From Aerococcaceae bacterium NML190073 (lineage in GTDB: Bacteria; Bacillota; Bacilli; Lactobacillales; Aerococcaceae), in contig JAMXJH010000006.1 in assembly GCA_026131555.1 (NCBI GenBank), forward strand, positions 82,282 to 146,281: DNA of 64,000 bases, written 5' to 3'. Below are positions 45,401-52,300 of the stretch, one piece after another; positions within the stretch are counted from its first letter, which is position 1; each line of letters begins with the position of its first letter. The notes under the pieces were generated by a model that searched no databases, was not told where the DNA came from, and saw only the letters and a list, made by a program, of their open reading frames with translations. A program made the translations under genes and the position numbers.

Positions 45401-47501
45401 AATTTCCTTGGAGCTCCGTTTTAATACTTATACTATTATGGTATTCTCCCAATCTTTGATCTTCAACCTCTGTTGAATAATTGACTCTGATAGGATAGTT
45501 CACATTCGGTATAGTAATGTCAAAACCATTTGCTCTTTCCACAATCTTGGCATCTTTAACAGGATCACTATAGTCATCAAAACCACTATAAACTCTGATT
45601 GTTTGAGGTATCAATTCATGTCCTTCTCCCACTAAATCGGTAATGGTTACATCTCCAATTTCAAGCGACTGAGGATTGATGTAAGCAACCCACTCTACAG
45701 CAGGTTTGTACACATAAGAATTGAAAGTTCGCGTTGACTCTTCCTCATAGAAACCACCCGTATCAACATCTAAATTCGTTGAGTCCGGTAACATAGAAAC
45801 AGCTATTCTTCTAGGAGGAGCTATATACTTCTCAATCATCTCATTACGCTGAGAACCATATGATACGTACTCTAACATATAACGCCCTTGATGATTCGGA
45901 TAAGTAATGTCCAGTCGATCATTATTATGGATATGTGCTATCTCTGCAATAATATCGACATTTATATATCTCCTATATGGGTTTTCAGAAAAATAGTCCG
46001 TCAATTCAAATACAAGTTTCTCCTGCCCATATTTTCCTGATGCTGTCGCTACTTTATTACCTTCTGCATCATTAATTATCAACTTGCCTCTATAGTCAAG
46101 GTCTATCGAAATCTCGGGAGGAACACTCACTATCAAACGATCTCCGGCATTTAATACGACCTCATCCGGAATCTCCAGTGCGTAACGTAACAAAATCTGA
46201 TCCCCTAAGCTTAGTTTGCTTCCAAATGGCACTTGAACCCCACTTTGCCAAATCGCAAAATCTTTAATAAATGTATCCGCTTGTACATCTTTCAACGAGT
46301 GGTTTCCTTCTTCTGAATCTAGAGGGATTGATATAGCATGTGAGGTTTTAAGTAAATTCACATGATTTGATTGTAATATGTTTACAACTCTATAAACTGT
46401 ATCTTTTTCGTGTTCTGTGACCCTTGTCCTAAAAAGTAAATATCTTTTTTCCGTTAGCTTGCGTCCAAGTTCTGTATCGTGTAACCCAATCGTCCGGTAT
46501 CCGACATACCCTAGCTTCGACATCTCTCCATTTACATCAGCAACTCTGACTGTGTCCTGTTCTAATAAATGCGCACCCACTGGTTCAACACGAAGTGTAG
46601 GAACATTTACCGCCGGTTCCTTTGGTGTAATTTCAACTACCCAGTTCAAATGTTTACTGTGGACACTTAAATCGACATCTTCTTGGCTTTTGTTAAATAA
46701 TTGAATAATTGCTTCAGGAACATCTCCAGGTTTTCCTTCTTGCCAAGCATAAGTTGTTATTTCAGCGTCGCCAGGCTCCTCTGCTAATATTTGAATTTCG
46801 CGATCAAAAGTAGTAAAACGAAGCTCTCCTCCTAATGTCACACCCGCTGTCAAAAGCGATGTTGTCATCTCGGCATAAAACGTATCTCCATCAACACCGT
46901 AGGATAAAGCCATCGGATTTGAATCCCAGTACGCTAATCCTCTTAACCCGTTACTATTCTGGAAGCTAATATCACCCATTGGATAATTATTTCCTCTAAA
47001 ACCATCACGCAACAGAATATCGCCTGCTTTTAAGGTCTCTCCTTCCGGTAATTTGAAAGTATAGCGAACAACGAATTGAGTATCCATCTCAAGACGTTCT
47101 CCAGTTAAGTTGATTGGATGTCTCTCATAAGATTTATCTATACGAAACAACTCGACATTGGATAATAAATCAGACAAACGCACTTGTTTCGGTGCTTCTG
47201 CTGAATGATTGAGTTCCTCCTCATCTTCTTCCGATTGCTGCTCGCTATCCGTCTCCGGCTCCGACAGCTCTCCTTCGGATTCAAGTGGTATATCGTGACT
47301 AAGAATATCAGGTTGTTCCAAAGCCTCAAACTCCACTGAATCAGGTGTATCGGTTGCTGTATTCTCATTCTCCGTGATTATTTCATAGCTCGACTGTTCC
47401 AGCTCGTCCTGAGCATAATACATGTTCACCGGAACCGACGCCACATGTTGAGCCACAAGTAAAATAGCACTAATACTTCTTACAAAACGTTTGAAATTCA
47501 T
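42486..47501 (-). CDS. Giant LPKTG adhesin with isopeptide (FctA/Spy0128-type) domain repeats
   Basis: 1671 residues. Signal peptide about 1-29, acidic Glu/Ser-rich region (30-115), then a long adhesive region (about 115-760) that resembles the Ig-like N2/N3 domains of MSCRAMM adhesins. Next come about seven FctA/Spy0128-type domains of about 110 residues. Domain 1 and three nearly identical domains keep the isopeptide triad: Lys in ATKQLTGREL, Glu in YTLREQ and Asn in FTNTY. The last three are degenerate, with Lys or Glu or Asn replaced and an unpaired Cys (VDGCML). Eight 17-residue SSDESTSSSSSESEPPH repeats follow as wall spacer, then LPKTGE, hydrophobic segment and ARKHN tail. It lies directly downstream of trmD in the same orientation. 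Confidence 0.85.
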   Translation of the reverse strand: MNFKRFVRSISAILLVAQHVASVPVNMYYAQDELEQSSYEIITENENTATDTPDSVEFEALEQPDILSHDIPLESEGELSEPETDSEQQSEEDEEELNHSAEAPKQVRLSDLLSNVELFRIDKSYERHPINLTGERLEMDTQFVVRYTFKLPEGETLKAGDILLRDGFRGNNYPMGDISFQNSNGLRGLAYWDSNPMALSYGVDGDTFYAEMTTSLLTAGVTLGGELRFTTFDREIQILAEEPGDAEITTYAWQEGKPGDVPEAIIQLFNKSQEDVDLSVHSKHLNWVVEITPKEPAVNVPTLRVEPVGAHLLEQDTVRVADVNGEMSKLGYVGYRTIGLHDTELGRKLTEKRYLLFRTRVTEHEKDTVYRVVNILQSNHVNLLKTSHAISIPLDSEEGNHSLKDVQADTFIKDFAIWQSGVQVPFGSKLSLGDQILLRYALEIPDEVVLNAGDRLIVSVPPEISIDLDYRGKLIINDAEGNKVATASGKYGQEKLVFELTDYFSENPYRRYINVDIIAEIAHIHNNDRLDITYPNHQGRYMLEYVSYGSQRNEMIEKYIAPPRRIAVSMLPDSTNLDVDTGGFYEEESTRTFNSYVYKPAVEWVAYINPQSLEIGDVTITDLVGEGHELIPQTIRVYSGFDDYSDPVKDAKIVERANGFDITIPNVNYPIRVNYSTEVEDQRLGEYHNSISIKTELQGNSIARAMSRIDRGGEAGNKVEPVDIPVKAIKKLDGRDLVANEFEFELLDKETRQRLAVATNNAEGIVQFTDVQADQAGTYHYIIRERSVESQTMHYDDSEHEISAVVRQEGKVLVLDSITSPPTFTNTYRPLPTEYTIRATKQLTGRELVDGEFTFELVSKDNNQTKHTATNNAQGAITFAAIPATSAGTYTYTLREQAGDQPSLTYDQTEHTITVVVKDNNGQLEVESMTPAPTFTNTYRPLPTEYTIRATKQLTGRELVDDEFTFELVSKDNNQTKHTATNNAQGAITFAAIPATSAGTYTYTLREQAGDQPTLTYDQTEHTITVVVKDNNGQLEVESMTPAPTFTNTYRPLPTEYTIQATKQLTGRELVDGEFTFELVSKDNNQTKHTATNNAQGAITFAAIPATSAGTYTYTLREQAGDQPTLTYDQTEHTITVVVKDNNGQLEVESMTPAPTFTNTYRPLPTEYTIRAKSVLEGKQQKAGQFTFELWDDKNKKLGTTTNDASGDITFENVEINEVGNRVFTIKEIIQPSPTITHLTESEEVALSIEDKNGQLVATPAKDEVPVFYHRYKPLPAEHIVEAQVRVDGCMLAGEALTYELVDNTGSVVRTATSDKNIIRFEPIRFEEVTTKRYTLRQVAGSDSQVTYATNQPEITFTVVDNDGQLIVTQKNSEELSFVNVYQSKPIEQVIQAKVTFTGADAMSTFDFVMINEKSEVVATAQNNAEGNIVFNPIQFAKQGDYHFEIKQVIGDNDKIIYDRTTHAINVKVDEAACKLEVTLVPASPIIFENELVPTPPQSSDESTSSSSSESEPPHSSDESTSSSSSESEPPHSSDESTSSSSSESEPPHSSDESTSSSSSESEPPHSSDESTSSSSSESEPPHSNDESTSSSSSESEPPHSSDESTSSSSSESEPPHSSDESTSSSSSESEPPNSHKKLPKTGENPTVLLWMSITLIGMASIYAKVARKHN
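42605..43012 (-). repeat. Eight tandem 51-bp repeats (Ser-rich wall-spanning region)
   Basis: Each unit encodes SSDESTSSSSSESEPPH; one has Asn for the second Ser. Copies differ only at scattered third positions. Such repeats can expand and contract by slippage, changing how far the adhesin extends from the wall. Confidence 0.85.
43996..44994 (-). repeat. Three tandem 333-bp repeats encoding identical isopeptide domains
   Basis: The block beginning GTATATTCCGTCGGCAACGG (plus strand) recurs at 43996, 44329 and 44662 (and its first part at 44995), exactly 333 bases apart, with only a few substitutions. Each unit encodes one 111-residue domain. Confidence 0.9.
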
Positions 47502-47531
47502 TGACCTTTCCTTTCTATATTTATTTTTTGG

Positions 47532-47567
47532 TTAAGACAATCAATTACTTTTATTTGCTTGTCTTAA
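47532..47567 (-). other. Stem-loop in the leader of the 1671-residue adhesin mRNA
   Basis: Perfect 9-base inverted repeat TTAAGACAA / TTGTCTTAA with an 18-base loop, between promoter and start codon. Possible mRNA-stability or control element. Confidence 0.4.
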
Positions 47568-47584
47568 AAATACAAACTATCCCT

Positions 47585-47612
47585 ATTATACTATTACGTC
47601 TTGACATGTCAA
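47585..47612 (-). promoter_or_regulatory. Promoter of the 1671-residue adhesin gene with palindromic -35
   Basis: Minus strand TTGACA (47607-47612), 16-base spacer, TATAAT (47585-47590). The -35 is half of a perfect palindrome TTGACATGTCAA (47601-47612), a possible operator. Confidence 0.65.
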
Positions 47613-47640
47613 TGTTTTATTTACATTTCTTTGTGCGAAA

Positions 47641-47664
47641 AAAACCGGACTTTCATCCGGTTTT
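47641..47664 (-). terminator. Terminator of the rimM-trmD unit
   Basis: Perfect 9-base stem AAAACCGGA / TCCGGTTTT, six-base loop, with T-run (seven to eight T) on the minus strand. Confidence 0.8.
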
Positions 47665-47673
47665 GTTGTTTTG

Positions 47674-48396
47674 TTATTCTTCTTTAATTTCTTTAAGCCA
47701 TTTTTGCTCTTCATCGGTTAATTGTGCTTTTTGTAAAAGATCAGGGCGACGTTCCAAAGTTTTACGAATCGCTTCTTTACCTTGCCACTTGCGAATGTTA
47801 TCGTGATGCCCGCTCAATAAGATATCGGGCACCATTTTGCCACGGAAATCACGAGGTCTTGTATATTGCGGATGTTCTAATAGGTGACGCTGATGTGATT
47901 CATCTACAATCGATTCCGCATTCCCTACGACTTCAGGCAACAGGCGAACAGTCGCATCAATCATAACCATCGTCGGCAGTTCCCCATTCGTTAGTACATA
48001 ATCCCCCAGCGATACTTCATCCGTTACATAATCACGGACGCGCTCATCGAAGCCTTCGTAATGACCGCAAATGAAGACTAATTGTGAAGCTGATGCCCAT
48101 TCATGTGCCATCTGTTGACTGAAAGGCACCCCAGTCGGATCCACCAAAATAATCTTTGCATCCGCTTGTGGTTGAATTTTCTCCAACATGTTGACAATTG
48201 GATCCACTCGTAATAACATACCCGCGCCACCACCATAAGGATAATCATCCACATGCCCATGTTTGTTAACGGCAAATTCACGGAAGTTATGTGTTTGGAA
48301 CTGAATAAGATGACGTTCTTGAGCTTGCCCCATTAATGAACTATTCATCGGAGCAAACATTTCCGGAAATAAGGTTAGCACATCAATTTTCATCAT
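47674..48396 (-). CDS. trmD: tRNA (guanine37-N1)-methyltransferase TrmD
   Basis: 240 residues, SPOUT methyltransferase. Conserved segments: MKIDVLTLFPEMF at the N-terminus, DYPYGGGAGML, ICGHYEGFDERVRDYVTDE with the trefoil-knot site, SLGDYVLTNGELP and PQYTRPRDFRG. It methylates G37 of tRNAs that read CNN codons, preventing frameshifts. It overlaps the rimM 3' end by fourteen bases. The ATG at 48396 follows GGAAGGACTTATTG; the ATG three bases on is also possible. Confidence 0.96.
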   Translation of the reverse strand: MMKIDVLTLFPEMFAPMNSSLMGQAQERHLIQFQTHNFREFAVNKHGHVDDYPYGGGAGMLLRVDPIVNMLEKIQPQADAKIILVDPTGVPFSQQMAHEWASASQLVFICGHYEGFDERVRDYVTDEVSLGDYVLTNGELPTMVMIDATVRLLPEVVGNAESIVDESHQRHLLEHPQYTRPRDFRGKMVPDILLSGHHDNIRKWQGKEAIRKTLERRPDLLQKAQLTDEEQKWLKEIKEE

Positions 48397-48910
48397 CAAT
48401 AAGTCCTTCCATCAATTCGATTAGTACTTCACCTTTTTGGAGGTCGACTTGTTGAACTACTTGCGAAATATAAGGAATTAAAGCATCTTTCTTCTTAGCT
48501 TCCGGACGCTTAACAACCCATACATCATTCGAACCTAATTGCAGAATTTCTTTGATTACGCCTAGGTGCTTACCTTCCGTCGTCAAGACTTTTAGACCGA
48601 TAATTTGATGATGATAGAATTCATCCTCCGGCAATTCTTGTTGGTCATCCTCCGAAATCGCTAGCCAACATCCTTTGAATGCTTCGACTTGATTGATATT
48701 ATTATATTCTTCAAAGCTCACCAAGTATGTGCCTTTATGCGCTTGGGCATTCGCGACAACAACTTCTTTCACGAATGCATCATCCTTTAGAATCGCTAAC
48801 TTCTGCCCGGAACTAAAGCGTTCCTCGGCGAAGTCAGTATCCGCGATCACCTTTAATTGCCCGCGAATTCCGAATGTATTAACAATTCTTCCTACTCGAT
48901 AATATTTCAT
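48383..48910 (-). CDS. rimM: Ribosome maturation factor RimM
   Basis: 175 residues. N-terminal RimM barrel MKYYRVGRIVNTFGIRGQLKVI, and C-terminal PRC-barrel segment ending in ALIPYISQVVQQVDLQKGEVLIELMEGL (in part: LIPYISQVV, EGLIDDEN). RimM helps 30S head assembly around S19. In most Firmicutes it follows rpsP-khpA directly; here 5.7 kb including an adhesin gene lie between them. AAGGGGGATATAA precedes the start. Confidence 0.96.
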   Translation of the reverse strand: MKYYRVGRIVNTFGIRGQLKVIADTDFAEERFSSGQKLAILKDDAFVKEVVVANAQAHKGTYLVSFEEYNNINQVEAFKGCWLAISEDDQQELPEDEFYHHQIIGLKVLTTEGKHLGVIKEILQLGSNDVWVVKRPEAKKKDALIPYISQVVQQVDLQKGEVLIELMEGLIDDEN

Positions 48911-48985
48911 TTATATCCCCCTTCATTTAAGTTGCACACCATTAGGTAATCATTAATCCCAAAGCTTCATTACAACACGAACCTC

Positions 48986-49295
48986 CTAATGCTTGAAACC
49001 ATTTTCCCGATAGAAAAATTTAGCGCGCTCTCTAGCATTAACTATTACTGAATGATAGCTACTCTGTTGCAAATCAGCCAACTGAGTCGTGACCCATAAC
49101 CTTGGTGTTGATAAGTCAGCGCAATGACAAATACAGACGATATTCGATGATACGCCCTAACGTTCCTGCACCTTGCTCAATTGCAAATCTTCATCGTCGA
49201 TACGCTTACCTAATGGCACGGAAAATAATGTGGCGTAAACGCTAAGCCGGCTTCGCAAACTTCGCTGTCCCGACGATATGCGTCATCCGCTACAT
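48986..49295 (-). pseudogene. Decayed GNAT N-acetyltransferase gene
   Basis: The minus strand has a ribosome binding site GGAGGTGGCGTC before an ATG at 49295 that is immediately followed by TAG. Broken frames then read PLGKRIDDEDLQL, QHQGYGSRLSWL and NARERAKFFYRENGFKH before a stop at 48986. Those pieces correspond in order to the LR.PLG start, the Q/R-x-x-G-x-G/A acetyl-CoA loop and the NAR...FYxxxGF end of small GNAT acetyltransferases. Several frameshifts and stops separate them, and the total (about 103 codons) is shorter than a complete GNAT of about 140. The gene is thus a remnant. It sits with the adhesin gene inside the rpsP-rimM cluster. Confidence 0.65.
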
Positions 49296-49333
49296 GACGC
49301 CACCTCCATGTCTAATAATAAACAAAAGTGCTA

Positions 49334-49364
49334 GACAATGTCTAGCACTTTTGTTGCTGTATTC
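49334..49364 (-). terminator. Terminator of the 1667-residue adhesin gene
   Basis: Perfect stem AAAAGTGCTAGACA / TGTCTAGCACTTTT region with a short AT loop; T-rich on both sides. Confidence 0.7.
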
Positions 49365-49382
49365 AATTTAGTATGGCTGAAA

Positions 49383-52300
49383 TTAGTTTTCTTTCTTTTG
49401 GAAAGAAATAGTAACCAATGCTCCTGCCATTGCTAATACTGCGATTGGCAAGATGAATACTGTATTGAATTCGCCTGTCTTAGGTAATACTTTGCCTTGG
49501 CATTCGTTGACGAATGTTGTGTCATTCTCGTAAGTTGCAATCGACGTCAATTCATTCTTATCAGTGTTTGTTGTGTTAACAGTTACTGTTACAACTTTCT
49601 TATCGTAAACAACATTTCCTTGTTTGCCAGGTACTTGACGAATTTGGTAAGTTACTTTACCTACTTCATTACGTTCTACTTCAAAGACTACTTTGCCACC
49701 CTTACTTGGAACTGTTTGGATGACTTTGCCATCTTGCAATAATTCAAAGTTTGTTGCATCTGGCGCTACCTCACAACCTTTATTTGTAACTTTCGCTTCT
49801 AAAATAACACGACCTGGTGTTGGTTTGATACATTTGTTGACAAATGCCGGTTCGTTTGTGAAGACTGGCTTAGCAACTAATTCATTTTTGTCATTGTTCG
49901 TTACATTAACCGTTACAGAAATTTCACGGTTATCGTAATCTACAAATGCTGTGTCTGTTGCTTTTTGACGAATCTTGTAAGTTGGGTTGCTTACTTTGTC
50001 GTATGTGATTTCCGTGAACACAACTTTACCTTCCGGTGTTGATGTCACAGTTTGAATTACTTTACCTGCTTCATCCACTAATTCAAATTCTGTCGGTTTC
50101 GGTGCAACTTCACAGCCTTCGTGACGAACTGTCGCTTCCAAGACCACTTTTGTTGCTTTTGGCTTAATACACTCATTGACAAATGTTGGTTCATTTTTGA
50201 ATTCAACTGTTGCGCCTAAGACGTTTTTGTCGTTATTAGCAACGTTTACTGTTACTTGAACTTCTTTTTTGTCATAAGTGATGAACGCTGTGTCTTTAGA
50301 AGTTTGACGAATCGTATACGTTTGAGCTTCTTTAGTCACTTCGTTATACTTGATTGGTTCAAAAGTAACTTTTCCATCTTTGCTTGTCGCTGTTTGAACT
50401 ACTTTACCTGTTGGGTCAACTAATTCAAATGTAGATGGTTCAGGTGTTACTTCACAGCCTTCGTGTTTCACTGTCGCTTCAAATACCACTTGCGTTGGTG
50501 TTGGTTTGATACATTTGTTGACAAATGCCGGTTCGTTTGTAAAGCCTGCACTTACTTGCAATTGGTTTTGGTTGTTATTTGTCACAGTAACTGTCACTGG
50601 GATTTCGCGATTGTCATAATCTACAAATGCCGTATCCGTTGCTTTTTGACGAATCTTGTAGTTTACTTTACCTTCTTTATCGTATGTAATTTCAGCAAAG
50701 ATTACTCTACCGTCTTGTGTTGATGTTACTGTCTGAACGACTTGACCGGCTTCATCTACTAATTCGAACTCTGTTGGTTTCGGCTCAACTTCACAACCTT
50801 CATAACGAACAGTTGCTTCTAAAGTCATCTTAGCCGGTATTGGTTTGATACATTTGTTGACAAATGCCGGCTCGTTTGTGAAGACTGGGGTCGCAACTAA
50901 TTCATTTTTATCATTGTTCGTTACATTAACCGTTACAGAAATTTCACGGTTATCGTAATCTACAAATGCTGTGTCTGTTGCTTTTTGACGAATCTTGTAA
51001 GTTGGGTTGCTTACTTTGTCGTATGTGATTTCCGCGAACACAACTTTACCTTCCGGTGTTGACGTCACAGTTTGAATTACTTTACCTGCTTCATCCACTA
51101 ATTCAAATTCTGTCGGTTTCGGTGCAACTTCACAGCCTTCGTGACGAACTGTCGCTTCCAAGACCACTTTTGTGGCTTTTGGCTTGATACAAGTGTTTAC
51201 GTATTCCGGTAATACTGCATAAGCGATTGCCGGAACATATACATTCTTATCTTCGTCTTTTCTGATGGTAACAATCACTTCTACTTCTTTGTTGTCGTAG
51301 CTTACAAAAGGTGTGCTTGTTGCTTTTTGACGAATGTAATAAGTTACATTTCCTACTTCAGTACGTTCAATTGGTTGGAAACGATATTTGCCGTTTGCAT
51401 CACTAGTGACAGTTTGGATCACTCGCTTGTTAGAATCTAATAATTCAAACTGCGTTGGTGCCGGTTTTACTTCACAACCTTCGTAGCGAACTGAACCGTC
51501 AATTGCCACTCTAGCTGGAGCAGTTGGGATACATCTGTTAGCAAATGTTAACACTTCTGGATTCACTTTAGCTACTAGTGTGTTGTTTACATCATTTTTC
51601 GTAACTGTCACTGTTACTGTTTTCTCTGCTTTGTCGTACTCTACTTTTGGAGTATCTGTTGCTTTTTGGCGAACTTTGTAAGTTGTTGTACCTACCTCAG
51701 TATAGCTTACTGCCGGGAAGTTAACTTCACCTGCAGCATTGCTAGTTACAGTTTCCAACACATCGCCATCTGCATTTAATAATTCAAATTGTGTCGGAGC
51801 AACCACACATCCATCAGCAGTTACTTTTGCTTTCACAATTGCTTGTCCCGGTGTCGGTTCTTTACATTTGTTGTTGAAAACAACTGTTTCAGGGTTAACG
51901 GTTGCGACATAAGTGTTGTTTGCATCATCTTTTGTTACGTTCACAGTCACTGTTTTCACTTCTTTATCGTATGTAATATGTGCTGTGTCCGCTGTTACTT
52001 TCTGACGCACTTTGTAAGTCGTCATTCCTATTTCGTTTTGCGGTAAAGCTTTAAAGGTTACTTCACCCGCGTTATTGCTTGTTGCAGTGTCAACGATAGT
52101 TGTACCGTTGGCTTCCAACAATTCCACTTCCACTGGTGCAACTGTACAGCCTGTTGCTGCTACTTTTGCTTTCACAATTGCTTGTCCCGGTGTCGGTTCT
52201 TTACATTTGTTATTGAAAACAACTGTTTCAGGGTTAACGGTTGCGACATAAGTGTTGTTTGCATCATCTTTTGTTACGTTCACAGTCACTGTTTTTACTT

